From the NCBI RefSeq assembly GCF_022698165.1, contig NZ_JALDAY010000009.1, positions 62,001 to 126,000 of the forward strand: 64,000 bases of DNA, given 5' to 3'. The stretch comes from Streptomyces cylindrosporus (lineage in GTDB: Bacteria; Actinomycetota; Actinomycetes; Streptomycetales; Streptomycetaceae). The notes under the pieces are model-generated. The model saw nothing but the letters and a program-made list of their open reading frames with translations, had not been told where the DNA came from and did not search any database. Of the stretch, positions 34,071 to 43,236 are shown piece after piece (position 1 is the stretch's first letter; each line of letters opens with the position of its first letter). The position numbers and the translations under genes are program-made.

Positions 34071-34541
34071 TCAGCCGGACAGGGCGTCCTCGTCGACGAT
34101 GTGCATCGCGGCCTCCTCCGCGGAGGCCGCCGCGCCGTCGATGCCCACGTCCGTGGCGACCAGCGCGCTCTCCTCGTCCTCGTGCGCGCCCTCGTCGGGA
34201 GCCACCAGGCGGCCGGACCGGACGGAACCGACCTCGTTGTCCAGGAGTTCCCCGTCCGTGCCGTCGCAGTCGCCGATGCCGTCGCCGTCGGGCACGACGA
34301 GATCCGGCAGCTCCTCGGCGAGGCGCTGGTCCAGCGTCTCCCCGCGGTGCCGCTCCGCCGCCGTCACGTCGTCGCGCTCCACCGCCCACGGTCGCTCCGG
34401 CGGGGACCAGCCGCGGTCGAGGGGGTCGCCGACACCGTCGTTGTCCAGGGTGTCCTCGACGTCGAGCAGCCCCGAGTCCTCCTGGATCTCGGATCCGTCG
34501 GGCTGGTAGACGTCGTCACCCCATCCGTCGGCGCTGTTCAC
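34071..34541 (-). CDS. DUF5709 family acidic protein
   Basis: A 156-aa, very acidic protein (many Asp/Glu, almost no Lys) without membrane segments. The sequences DDVYQPDGSEIQEDSGLLD, DTLDNDGVGDPLDRGWSPPERPWAV and GETLDQRLAEE are typical of the DUF5709 family, which is restricted to actinomycetes and has no known activity. It starts with GTG 34541 behind AGGAGGT, the strongest ribosome site nearby. It is upstream of rpmE2 in the same direction and probably in one transcript. Confidence 0.85.
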   Translation of the reverse strand: MNSADGWGDDVYQPDGSEIQEDSGLLDVEDTLDNDGVGDPLDRGWSPPERPWAVERDDVTAAERHRGETLDQRLAEELPDLVVPDGDGIGDCDGTDGELLDNEVGSVRSGRLVAPDEGAHEDEESALVATDVGIDGAAASAEEAAMHIVDEDALSG

Positions 34542-34757
34542 GGCTACCTCCTGGTGGTGCGGACCGGCCCGTCTTCACCGCGCCGTGCGGCGGGGCGCCG
34601 GTGTGCGGAGCACAGGCTGCGCCCGGAAGGAACCGACGGTCCCCGGGCACTCCCCGAGCCGGTGCCGATATCCAGCCTTCCACCCCTTTTCGGGACCGCG
34701 CAACGGCACGGGGCGAGGAGGCACGACCTTCCCGCGCCGACGGCCCCACCGCCGGTG

Positions 34758-35594
34758 TCAGCCGCCCAGATCGGCCGAGGACCAGACGTGGCCGTCGTCC
34801 ATGACAAGCTCGACCCGGTAGACGGCGTCGGCCGAACCGTAGGCGATCCAGGTGGCACGGCCCGAGGCGGGCATCCACCACTGCCCGGCGTCGCGGGTGG
34901 AGCCGTCCTTGAGGAGGAGTCGACAGGTGTAGTGGGTGCCGGGCCGGCCGGCCGCGATCTGCATGACCATGACCCGGTCGGCGCCGAGGCGGCTCGGTTC
35001 CACGGTTCCGACGCGGGCGCCCGAGCGGGTGGTCAGCACGGCCCCGTGGTCGCTCGCGGTCACCTGGGCCGGCGTCGAGCGGTGCCCGAGGACCTCCGCC
35101 CCGACGACCCCACCGAGGCCGAGCCCGGCGAGGGCGGCGGCCGCGACGAGCAGGGGGACCCGCCGCGACCGACGGACCGGCAGGAACGGCAGTACACGGC
35201 TCGCCTCCGGCACACGCCGGGTGTCGGCAGACGCCGATTCGAGGACTGCGTCCGGTGTCCCGTGGCCGGTGGGCGTGGGCGGCTGGACCGCTGCCTCCGG
35301 TGTCGGACGGCCGAGGGGCGTGGTCGGACGGACTGCGTCCGGAGTCCCGTGGGCCACGCCGGGCCGCCGAAGTTCCAGCTGTTCCAGCCGCTCCAGGACC
35401 CTGGCGTCGAAGCCCGGCGGTGCCGCGACCCTGGGGGCCGCCGGGAGCACGGCGTCGACGGCCGCCGAGAGGTCGTCGTAGGCCGCGCGGCAGGACGGGC
35501 AGGTCGTGAGGTGGCGCAGGAGCTCCGCCGGTCCGCCGGGGAGGGTGCCGAGGGCCAGGGCGGTGAGTTCGTCCTCGTCAGGGTGGTGTTCCAT
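34758..35594 (-). CDS. Zinc-binding anti-sigma factor
   Basis: A 278-aa single-pass membrane protein paired with the ECF sigma factor. The ZAS motif H-x3-C-x2-C is present as HLTTCPSC near residue 28. A Pro/Thr-rich linker with a duplicated GTPDAV follows, then one transmembrane helix (about residues 143-163, VPLLVAAAALAGLGLGGVVGA) and an extracellular C-terminal domain (LTTRSGARVGTVEPSRL, THYTCRLLLKDGS). It overlaps the sigma gene by 17 bp, ensuring coupled synthesis. It probably sequesters the sigma factor at the membrane until an envelope or redox signal arrives. Confidence 0.92.
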   Translation of the reverse strand: MEHHPDEDELTALALGTLPGGPAELLRHLTTCPSCRAAYDDLSAAVDAVLPAAPRVAAPPGFDARVLERLEQLELRRPGVAHGTPDAVRPTTPLGRPTPEAAVQPPTPTGHGTPDAVLESASADTRRVPEASRVLPFLPVRRSRRVPLLVAAAALAGLGLGGVVGAEVLGHRSTPAQVTASDHGAVLTTRSGARVGTVEPSRLGADRVMVMQIAAGRPGTHYTCRLLLKDGSTRDAGQWWMPASGRATWIAYGSADAVYRVELVMDDGHVWSSADLGG

Positions 35595-36186
35595 CGCGGC
35601 TCCCCTCCTTCAGCGCGTCGCGCAGCCTGCGCAGCCCGGTACGGATGCGGGTCTTGGCGGTGCCGAGCGGGATGTCCTCGTGCCGGCCCACCTCCGCGGC
35701 CGTGCAGCCGCCGAGCACGGCGAGGGCGACCGCGCGGGCCTGCTCGACGGGCAGGTCCCGCAGCCGCTCCAGGGCGCGCTCGCTCTCCAGGGCGGCCAGG
35801 GCCTGCCCCTCCGTGCCCTCCGTGTCGGCCTCGGACCGGAGGGTCACGTCCAGGAGGCGCTCCAGGTTCTCGGCCAGCACGGGCACCGGGCGCCTGGCCC
35901 GGACCGCGTCGATGGCGGCGTTGCGGGTGATCGTCAGCAGCCAGGTGAGCGCCGAGGCGCGCCGCGGGTCGTAGTTCCCGGCCGCCCGCCAGGCCCGTAC
36001 GAAGACCTCCTGGCTCACGTCCTCGGCCAGGGCCGGCTCCCGGGTCACCGACAGTGCCAGGCCGTACACCGCGTCCTGGAAGCGGCGGACGAAGGCCACC
36101 GAGGCCTGCTCGTCGCCCAGCGCGAAGCCGGCGACGAGCGAGGCGTCGTCCACCCGGTCGGCACGCGGGAACAGCTCCACGCCCAT
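35578..36186 (-). CDS. ECF RNA polymerase sigma factor (SigK-like)
   Basis: A protein of about 202 aa with sigma region 2 (ALAEDVSQEVFVRAWRAAGNYDPRRASALTWL, including the -10 binding helix) and region 4 (LPVEQARAVALAVLGGCTAAEVGRHEDIPLGTAKTRI). The overall type and the ZAS-type partner resemble SigK/RskA pairs. The start at ATG 36186 lacks a good ribosome site, and GTG 36180 is an alternative. The gene is divergent from a secreted-repeat lipoprotein across 136 bp, and that lipoprotein gene is its most probable target. Confidence 0.92.
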   Translation of the reverse strand: MGVELFPRADRVDDASLVAGFALGDEQASVAFVRRFQDAVYGLALSVTREPALAEDVSQEVFVRAWRAAGNYDPRRASALTWLLTITRNAAIDAVRARRPVPVLAENLERLLDVTLRSEADTEGTEGQALAALESERALERLRDLPVEQARAVALAVLGGCTAAEVGRHEDIPLGTAKTRIRTGLRRLRDALKEGSRDGTPP

Positions 36187-36322
36187 AGGTACGTACGGGA
36201 GGGCCGAAGGGATTGAACGAAATCGACCCGAAAAGCGAAATCCGCCCCGAAGCGGAGTCGAGCCCAATCCGTCGAGGCCGCTCGCTCGTACAACCTCCGT
36301 CGGAAAGCGGACGGAGAAGATC

Positions 36323-36841
36323 ATGAGGTCAAGCAGGATCACGGTGGCAGGGTTCGCACTCGCGTCGGCGCTGTCGCTGTCGCTGGCCGGATGCGGGGGC
36401 GGCGGCGGGAGCGGCGGTGCCGCATCCGGCAGCCAGGCCCCCGCAGCCATGGACACCAGCAGCATCAAGGTCGCCGACTCGCCGCTCGGCAAGATCCTCG
36501 TCGACGGCGGTGGACGCACCCTCTACCTCTTCACGGAGGACGGCAGGAACACCAACTCGATGAACTGCGACGCGGCCTGCGTCAAGCTCTGGCCGCACAT
36601 GGAAGGCAAGCCGAGGGCGGGCTCGGGTATCGACGCGAACCTCGTCGGCAGCACCAAGGGCGGAGCGAAACCGCAGGTGACGTATGCCGGGCACCCGCTC
36701 TACTACTACGCCGAGGACCGGTCGGCCGGTGATCTCAAGGGGCAGGGCATCGACAAGATCTGGTACGTGGTGAACGCCCAGGGCGCCGCGGTCAAGAAGG
36801 CCGTACCGGCCTCGAACGGCAGCGGCGGCTACGGATACTGA
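36323..36841 (+). CDS. Secreted lipoprotein with Yx(F/W/Y)xxD repeats (COG4315)
   Basis: A 172-aa lipoprotein. The lipobox LAGC sits near residue 24 after a hydrophobic signal, followed by a Gly-rich spacer. Two copies of the COG4315 repeat are visible: GRTLYLFTEDGRN and GHPLYYYAEDRSAGD, with a C-x6-C-like pair in NCDAACVKLWP. The biochemical role of this family is unsettled. It is divergent from the ECF sigma/anti-sigma genes, which suggests an envelope-stress regulon in which this protein is made on induction. ATG 36323 has GGAGAAG upstream. Confidence 0.88.
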   Translation: MRSSRITVAGFALASALSLSLAGCGGGGGSGGAASGSQAPAAMDTSSIKVADSPLGKILVDGGGRTLYLFTEDGRNTNSMNCDAACVKLWPHMEGKPRAGSGIDANLVGSTKGGAKPQVTYAGHPLYYYAEDRSAGDLKGQGIDKIWYVVNAQGAAVKKAVPASNGSGGYGY

Positions 36842-36878
36842 CCTTGCGGCCGGATCCCGGACCGGGATCATTGATCCC

Positions 36879-38552
36879 ATGATGGTCGAGTTGCCGACAG
36901 ACCCGGACGTACTGATCGTCGGGGGAGGGCCCGTCGGGCTCACCGCCCGGGCACTGCTGGAGCGCTGGGGCGTACGCGTGCTGCTGGTCGAGAAACGCCG
37001 TGAGCTGTCGCCCTTTCCGCGGTCGCGGCTGGTCAACGTCCGCTCGATGGAGGTGTTTCGGCAGCTCGGAATCGCCGCGAGGATCGCGGACGCGGCGTTC
37101 GCGCCGAAGTACGGGCGGATCCGGTTCCGGGACACCCTGTACGACCGTGACTTCGCCTCGGCGGCGATGGTCGGGGTGCATGCGCCCGTCCCGGAGAGCC
37201 CCGTGAGCGGTGTGGTCACCTCGCAGGACCGCCTGGAACCGGAGTTGCTGGCCGCCGCGGGGGCGGAGGCGCGGTTCGGGGTCGAACTCGTCGGGCTGTC
37301 CGAGGACGCGGACGGGGTCGTGGCCTCGCTGGTCGACCACGGGAGCGGGGACAAGACGGTCGTCCGCGCGCGTTACGTGGTTGCCGCCGACGGTGCGAAC
37401 TCCACGGTGCGGCAACTGCTGGGTATCGGCACCGTCGGGCCGGGCGCGTTGGGAAGCTTCACCACCGTGGTGTTCGACGCCGACCTCAGCCGCTGGGCCG
37501 CCGATCAGCCCGCCGGGGTGTACGTCACCGCGCACGGCTCGCTCATCCCGCTGTATCCGGAGGGCGGTTGGGCCTGGTTCGGCGCGACGCCGGAGGACAC
37601 CCGGCGTGCCGACTGGGTTGGCCTAGTCTCGGAAGCGCTCGGTGACGGCACCGCCGTATCGGCCGAAGTACTGCGGGTTCAGCACTGGGTCATGAATGCC
37701 TTCGTCGCCGAACGCTTCGGTCACGGCCGGATCCTTCTCGCCGGTGATGCCGCCCACGCGATCCCCATCACCGGTGGGCTGGGCATGAACACCGGCGTGG
37801 GTGATGTGCACAACCTCTGCTGGAAGCTGGCGGGTGTCCTCCAAGGCTGGGCAGGGCCGGGTCTGTTGGACACCTACGAGCCCGAACGCCGGCCGGTGGC
37901 CCACGAGACCCTTCGGCAGGCGGTGGCCAACGCCAAGCTGGTGGCCAAGGCGCAGAAACTCCGCCGCGACCAGCTCCGGAACGGCGAGGCACCGTCGGCG
38001 CCCATCGAAGTCCCTTGGTCCGAGAGGTACTTCGCCCAACTCGGCCTGGTGCTCGGCGCCAACTACCGCTCCACCGCGGTACACACGGACAACGGCGCGG
38101 CACCCGAATCGACCGGCACGGACACCGACACCGATACCCGCACCGGCACGGAGACCGATACCCGCACTGGCACGGCGGCTGGCCCATCCGCCCCACCCGA
38201 CGGTCACACCGGCACCGGCACCAGCACCGACTACATCCCCACCACAGCGCCCGGCCACCGCCTCCCGCACCGCTGGCTCGCCCCCGACCGCTCCACGCTC
38301 GACACCCTCGGCGAATGGTTCACCCTGCTCACCCCGGCCCCCGCCCACTGGCAGCAACAGGCCACCCCACCATGGCCCTTGCGCATCGCACCCCTGCAGA
38401 CCGAGCACGCCGACCCGTACGACCTCGGCGCGCACGGAGCGCTGCTGGTCCGCCCCGACGGCCACATCGCCGCGCACTGGCGCGACCGCCCACGGAGCGA
38501 TGCCACCGTCCGGGCCACCCTCACCGAGATCACGGACGCGCCGGGCCTTTGA
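36879..38552 (+). CDS. FAD-dependent aromatic hydroxylase (group A flavoprotein monooxygenase)
   Basis: A 557-aa monooxygenase of the PHBH/PgaE type, using FAD, NAD(P)H and O2. The FAD-binding GGGPVGLTA motif is at the N-terminus, the DG motif VVAADGANSTVR near residue 170, and the GD motif ILLAGDAAHAIPITGGLGMNTGVGD near residue 288. A thioredoxin-like C-terminal domain follows. Between the two, around residues 408-440, lies a low-complexity Thr/Asp/Gly-rich insert encoded by imperfect DNA repeats. Such enzymes occur in aromatic catabolism and in polyketide tailoring; no pathway genes adjoin it. Start at ATG 36879 or 36882. Confidence 0.88.
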   Translation: MMVELPTDPDVLIVGGGPVGLTARALLERWGVRVLLVEKRRELSPFPRSRLVNVRSMEVFRQLGIAARIADAAFAPKYGRIRFRDTLYDRDFASAAMVGVHAPVPESPVSGVVTSQDRLEPELLAAAGAEARFGVELVGLSEDADGVVASLVDHGSGDKTVVRARYVVAADGANSTVRQLLGIGTVGPGALGSFTTVVFDADLSRWAADQPAGVYVTAHGSLIPLYPEGGWAWFGATPEDTRRADWVGLVSEALGDGTAVSAEVLRVQHWVMNAFVAERFGHGRILLAGDAAHAIPITGGLGMNTGVGDVHNLCWKLAGVLQGWAGPGLLDTYEPERRPVAHETLRQAVANAKLVAKAQKLRRDQLRNGEAPSAPIEVPWSERYFAQLGLVLGANYRSTAVHTDNGAAPESTGTDTDTDTRTGTETDTRTGTAAGPSAPPDGHTGTGTSTDYIPTTAPGHRLPHRWLAPDRSTLDTLGEWFTLLTPAPAHWQQQATPPWPLRIAPLQTEHADPYDLGAHGALLVRPDGHIAAHWRDRPRSDATVRATLTEITDAPGL

Positions 38553-38697
38553 AAGCGCCCAAACACCACCGAGCGAACGCCCAGCGGCCGCCGCCGAATG
38601 AAGCCCCGAGGCCCCCGAATCCCCCTACCCCAAACGGCCGACGGCCCAGGACCGACCGCCACTCCGGTCACCGTCCTGAGCCGCCGCCCATGCGATC

Positions 38698-40479
38698 TCA
38701 CCCGTGCCAAGACCGCCACAACGCCGCATACGCCCCGTCCGCCGACACCAACTCCTCATGGCTGCCCAGCTCGCTGATCCGCCCGTTCTCCACCACCGCG
38801 ATGACATCCGCGTCGTGCGCGGTGTGCAGGCGGTGGGCGATGGCGACCACCGTGCGGCCGTCGAGGACGCGGGCCAACGACCGTTCCAGGTGGCGGGCGG
38901 CGCGCGGGTCCAGCAGGGACGTCGCCTCGTCCAGCACCAGCGTATGCGGGTCGGCGAGCACCAGCCGGGCCAGCGCGATCTGCTGGGCCTGCGCCGGGGT
39001 GAGCGCCAGCCCGCCCGAGCCGACCTCCGTGGCGAGGCCGTCGTCCAGCGCCCGCGCCCAGCCGTCGGCGTCGACCGCACCCAGCGCCGCCCACAACTCC
39101 GCGTCCACCGCGTCCGTTCGGGCCAGGAGGAGGTTGTCGCGCAGGGAGCCGACGAACACGTGGTGCTCCTGGTTGACGAGGGCGACGTGCGAGCGGACTC
39201 GTTCCGCCGGCATCCGGGACAGCTCCGCGCCGCCCAGGGTGATCCGGCCGTCCCGGGGCGCGTAGATGCCCGCGAGCAGCCTGCCCAGCGTGGACTTGCC
39301 CGCGCCCGAGGGGCCGACCAGCGCGAGCCGCGTGCCGGGTGCGACGCGCAGGGACACCTTGCGCAGGACGTCCACGCCCTCGCGATAGCCGAAGTGCACG
39401 CGGTCCGCGTGGACGTCCCGCCCGTCCGGCGCCAGCGACTCCTCCCCGGCCTCCGGCTCGATGTCCCGCACACCGACCAGCCGGGCCAACGACACCTGCG
39501 CCACCTGCAGTTCGTCGTACCAGCGCAGGATGAGGTTGACCGGGTCGACGAGCATCTGTGCGATGAGCGCGCCCGTCGTCAGCTCACCCACCCCGATCCA
39601 GCCGTGCAGGACGAACACCCCGCCGATCATCAGCACCGACGTGAGCACCGTCGCGTGGGTGAGGTTGATGACCGGGAAGAGCACCGACCGCAGCCACAAC
39701 GTGTACCGTTCCCACGCCGTCCATTCGGTCACCCGGCGCTCGGAGAGTTCGATCCGGCGCTCACCGAGGCGGTGGGCCTCGACGGTGCGTCCGGCGTCGA
39801 CGGTCTCGGCGAGGGCGGCGGCGACGGAGGCGTACCCCGCGGCCTCCGAACGGTACGCGGACGGCGCCCGCTTGAAGTACCAGCGGCAGCCGACCACCAG
39901 CAGCGGCACGGCGACCAGCACGGCGGGCGCCAGCGGCGGCACCGTGACGACCAGGCCGCCCATCAGCAGCAGTACCCACACCACACCGATCGCCAGCTGC
40001 GGCACGGCCTCGCGCATCGCGTTGGCGAGCCGGTCGATGTCCGTGGTGATACGGGACAGGAGGTCACCGGTCCCCGCTCTCTCCAGAACTCCCGGCGGCA
40101 GTCCCACCGATCGCACCAGGAAGTCCTCGCGCAGGTCGGCCAGCATCCGCTCGCCCAGCATCGCGCCGCGCAGCCGCACCTGCCGTACGAACACCGCCTG
40201 GACGACCAGCGCGAGCGCGAACAGTGAGACGGTGAGCGGGAGATGGAGGTCCCGCGCGCCGTCCGAGACCCGCTCGACGAGGTCGCCGAGGAGCCACGGG
40301 CCGACCAACGACGCCATCACGGACACCGTGTTGACGGCGATCAGGACCACGAAGGCGCGGCGGTGCCGCCGGAACAGCTCGGCCACATAGGCGCGTACGG
40401 TCGCGGGGGCGCCGACGGGCAGGGTGTTCGCCGTCGTCGGTGCCGCCGGGTCGTAGGCCGGTGGCGCCACGCCGATCAT
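38698..40479 (-). CDS. ABC exporter half-transporter, subunit with degenerate signature motif
   Basis: A 593-aa protein with an N-terminal six-helix transmembrane domain and a C-terminal nucleotide-binding domain. Walker A is intact (LVGPSGAGKSTL), Walker B is TLVLDEATSLLD, and the H-loop histidine is present (AIAHRLH). The signature motif, normally LSGGQ, reads LTPAQ. It overlaps the upstream partner by 4 bp (ATGA), and the partner has the reciprocal defects, so the two form a heterodimer with a single complete ATP site. The cargo is unknown. It converges with the FAD hydroxylase gene. Confidence 0.93.
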   Translation of the reverse strand: MIGVAPPAYDPAAPTTANTLPVGAPATVRAYVAELFRRHRRAFVVLIAVNTVSVMASLVGPWLLGDLVERVSDGARDLHLPLTVSLFALALVVQAVFVRQVRLRGAMLGERMLADLREDFLVRSVGLPPGVLERAGTGDLLSRITTDIDRLANAMREAVPQLAIGVVWVLLLMGGLVVTVPPLAPAVLVAVPLLVVGCRWYFKRAPSAYRSEAAGYASVAAALAETVDAGRTVEAHRLGERRIELSERRVTEWTAWERYTLWLRSVLFPVINLTHATVLTSVLMIGGVFVLHGWIGVGELTTGALIAQMLVDPVNLILRWYDELQVAQVSLARLVGVRDIEPEAGEESLAPDGRDVHADRVHFGYREGVDVLRKVSLRVAPGTRLALVGPSGAGKSTLGRLLAGIYAPRDGRITLGGAELSRMPAERVRSHVALVNQEHHVFVGSLRDNLLLARTDAVDAELWAALGAVDADGWARALDDGLATEVGSGGLALTPAQAQQIALARLVLADPHTLVLDEATSLLDPRAARHLERSLARVLDGRTVVAIAHRLHTAHDADVIAVVENGRISELGSHEELVSADGAYAALWRSWHG

Positions 40480-42329
40480 GCCGACTCCTCGATCTCTTCC
40501 AGTTCTTGCAGTTCAGTGAGTGCTTCGTCTTCTTCGAGTGCGTTTTCGAGTACGTCTTCTTCGAGTACGGCGCTCATGGCCGACTCCTCCTCCGTCTCCC
40601 GGGTCACCACGGCCCGGTACCGGGGGTCGGTGCGCACCAGTTCGCGGTGCACGCCAACCGCCGTGACCTCGCCCTCGTGCACCAGCACGACCCGGTCCGC
40701 GCGGTCCAGGAGCAGCGGCGACGAGGTGAACACCACCGTCGTGCGCCCCCGACGCAGTCCACGCACGCCCTCCGCGATCCGCGCCTCGGTGTGCGAGTCG
40801 ACGGCGGAGGTCGGCTCGTCCAGGACGAGCACCTCGGGGTCGGTGATCAGCGACCGGGCGAGCGCGAGCCGCTGCCGCTGACCGCCGGACAGCGACCGCC
40901 CGCGCTCGGTGATGCGCGTGTCCATCGGGTCCTCGGCGTCCAACGACCCCTGCGCGAGCGCCTCCAGCACGTCCCCGCACTGGGCCGCGACCAGCGCGTC
41001 CTCGGCGGTGACGGCACCCGAGGCGGGCACGTCGAGCAGCTCGCGCAGCGAACCCGACAGCAGTACCGGGTCCTTGTCCTGGACGAGCACGGCCGTGCGG
41101 GCCGTGTCCAGCGGCAGCTCGTCCAGTGGTACGCCGCCCAGCCGCACGGACGTGCCCTGCTCGGCGGGGTGTCCGCCCAGCCGCTCGGCGAGCAGACCCG
41201 CCGCGTCCGGGTCGCCGCACACCACCGCGGTGAGCCGGCCGGCCGGGGCCAGCAGACCGGTCGCGGGGTCGTACAGATCGCCGCTCGGCACGTCGGCCTC
41301 CCGCACGCCCTCGATGTCGGTGGCGCGCTCCAGTGAGAGCACCCGCGCGGCCCGCTTGGCCGAGGGGCGCGAGAAGGAGTACGCCATCGCGATCTCGTGG
41401 AAGTGCTGGAGCGGGTAGTTCAGGACCATCACCGAGCTGTAGACGGTGACCAGTTCGCCGACGGTGATGCGGCCCTCGCGGGCGAGATGGACGCCGTACC
41501 AGACCACGACGATCATCAGCAGGCCCGGCAGCAGGACCTGCATCGCGGAGATGAGGGACCACATGCGGGCGCTGCGCACGGCCGCGCGGCGGACCTCCTG
41601 GGAGGCGCTGCGGTAGCGGTCGAGGAAGAGCTCCTCGCCGCCGATGCCGCGCAGCACGCGCAGGCCGGCGACGGTGTCCGAGGCCAGTTCGGTGGCCCGG
41701 CCCGCCTTCTCGCGCTGCAGGTCGGCCCGCCGGGTGGCCTTGGGCAGCAGCGGCAGCACCGCGAGCGCCACCAGGGGCAGACCCACGGCGACGACCACGC
41801 CGAGCGCGGGCTGGTAGACCAGCAGGGCGACGCAGACCAGCAGGGCGGTGAGGGCCGCCGCGAGGAAGCGGGAGACGGCCTCCACGAACCAGCCGATCTT
41901 CTCGACGTCGCCCGTGGAGACGGCCACCACCTCGCCCGCCGCGACGCGCCGCGTGAGCGCCGAGCCCAGCTGGGCCGCCTTGCGGGCGAGCAGTTGCTGG
42001 ACGCGGGCGGCGGCGGTGATCCAGTTGGTGACGGCGGTGCGGTGCAGGAAGGTGTCGCCCAGCGCGATGCAGAAGGCGGCCAGCGCGAGCAGCCCGCCGG
42101 TCAGCGCCAGCCGGGTGCCGGAGCGATCCACCACGGCCTGTACGGCGAGGCCCACGCAGAACGGCAGCGCGGAGACCGCCACGAAGTGCAACAGGCCCCA
42201 GGCCAGCGCCTTGAACTGCCCGCCCAGCTGATTTCGGCCCAGCCACCACAGGAATCGTGGACCCGAACGCGCGTCCGGCACGCCCGGATCGGGATACGGA
42301 AGGTCTTGAATCTGCATGACGACTGACAT
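40476..42329 (-). CDS. ABC exporter half-transporter, subunit with degenerate Walker A
   Basis: A protein of about 617 aa with a six-helix transmembrane domain and an NBD. The signature RSLSGGQRQRLALARSL and Walker B VLVLDEPTSAVD are intact, but the Walker A position reads VVCGDPDAAGLLAERL, without the P-loop Lys/Ser, and the H-loop reads VVFTSSP, without His. These are exactly the elements that the partner retains. The C-terminus has an added, strongly acidic tail (EEDVLENALEEDEALTELQ), encoded by locally AT-richer DNA. The start is ATG 42329 (ATG 42317 possible). It is the first gene of the two-gene operon. Confidence 0.9.
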   Translation of the reverse strand: MSVVMQIQDLPYPDPGVPDARSGPRFLWWLGRNQLGGQFKALAWGLLHFVAVSALPFCVGLAVQAVVDRSGTRLALTGGLLALAAFCIALGDTFLHRTAVTNWITAAARVQQLLARKAAQLGSALTRRVAAGEVVAVSTGDVEKIGWFVEAVSRFLAAALTALLVCVALLVYQPALGVVVAVGLPLVALAVLPLLPKATRRADLQREKAGRATELASDTVAGLRVLRGIGGEELFLDRYRSASQEVRRAAVRSARMWSLISAMQVLLPGLLMIVVVWYGVHLAREGRITVGELVTVYSSVMVLNYPLQHFHEIAMAYSFSRPSAKRAARVLSLERATDIEGVREADVPSGDLYDPATGLLAPAGRLTAVVCGDPDAAGLLAERLGGHPAEQGTSVRLGGVPLDELPLDTARTAVLVQDKDPVLLSGSLRELLDVPASGAVTAEDALVAAQCGDVLEALAQGSLDAEDPMDTRITERGRSLSGGQRQRLALARSLITDPEVLVLDEPTSAVDSHTEARIAEGVRGLRRGRTTVVFTSSPLLLDRADRVVLVHEGEVTAVGVHRELVRTDPRYRAVVTRETEEESAMSAVLEEDVLENALEEDEALTELQELEEIEESA

Positions 42330-42451
42330 CCCAGTGGCTCGTGTCAGGGGGGTGGAGGGAACCGCGTTCGGCGGTTGCAAACCGTGCAAGGTTCGCGTCG
42401 CAGCGTGGTCGGAGGCAACCGGTTTTCTCAGCGGCCGTACAGAATGGGCCG

Positions 42452-43177
42452 ATGCGGAGAAACGGTGCACAACGTACGGCGGTCGCGGTGGCGGCCCTGG
42501 GGACCCTGCTCACGGCACTGTCCGGGTGCGGCGATGCCGGGCACGGCGGTGCGGGGGAGAGCGGAGCCGGTGCCAAGGCGTCACCCGCACGGGCCCGTAC
42601 CGCCGTCCCCGGCGTCGGCGACCGTCTGCACCGGCTGATCCCGGACGACTCCCGCCAGGTCGTCGCGGTCTACGGCGACGGCAAGGACTCCCCGGACTCC
42701 ACGGTCGTGCTGTACACGAAACGCGGCTCCACCTGGGAGCGCACCCGCAGTTGGCCGGCGCACAACGGCAAGCGGGGCTGGACCGCCGACCATCACGAGG
42801 GCGACCGGCGCAGCCCCGTCGGCGTGTTCACGCTCACCGACGCGGGCGGTGTCCTCGCCGACCCCGGCGCCCGGCTCCCGTACACCCGCGACCCGTCCTT
42901 CGCGGCCCCACGCTGGTGGGCCCGGTCGCACTGGCACGACTTCGACTACGTCATCGCCATCGACTACAACCGCGTCAAGGGCCGTCCGCCCAACGACCCG
43001 ACCCGCCCCGAGGGCGACGCGAAGGGCGGCGGCATCTGGCTGCACATGGACCACGGCAGCGGTACGTCCGCCTGCGTCAGCCTGTCCAAGGCGGCGATGG
43101 AGTACCTGCTGCGCACGCTCGACCCGGACCGGCATCCCGTGGTGGTCATGGGGGACAGGGCTGACCTGAAGGCCTAG
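42452..43177 (+). CDS. L,D-transpeptidase-like secreted lipoprotein
   Basis: A 241-aa exported protein with a lipobox-like LSGC near residue 26, so it is probably anchored to the membrane. The catalytic region resembles the YkuD L,D-transpeptidase family: HHEGDRRSPVGVFTLTDA, then WLHMDHGSGTSACVSLSK with histidines and the active-site cysteine near residue 211. Such enzymes form 3-3 peptidoglycan cross-links or attach proteins. The usual HGT-x-GCVS is altered to HGSGTSACVS, so the activity may differ. It is divergent from the ABC exporter operon. Confidence 0.82.
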   Translation: MRRNGAQRTAVAVAALGTLLTALSGCGDAGHGGAGESGAGAKASPARARTAVPGVGDRLHRLIPDDSRQVVAVYGDGKDSPDSTVVLYTKRGSTWERTRSWPAHNGKRGWTADHHEGDRRSPVGVFTLTDAGGVLADPGARLPYTRDPSFAAPRWWARSHWHDFDYVIAIDYNRVKGRPPNDPTRPEGDAKGGGIWLHMDHGSGTSACVSLSKAAMEYLLRTLDPDRHPVVVMGDRADLKA

Positions 43178-43236
43178 CGCGGACGGTGGAGGGCCCCCGG
43201 GCTGATTTACACGGACGCAACACGCAGGTTTCCGCT

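Noticed and set aside
29928..35930. A 2000-codon open frame on the plus strand
   Set aside because: It lies antisense to or out of frame with several well-supported genes (tesB, helicase, YdjM-like, rpmE2, anti-sigma). Long antisense frames are expected at this G+C, and the translation is Arg/Gly/Val-rich without any domain.
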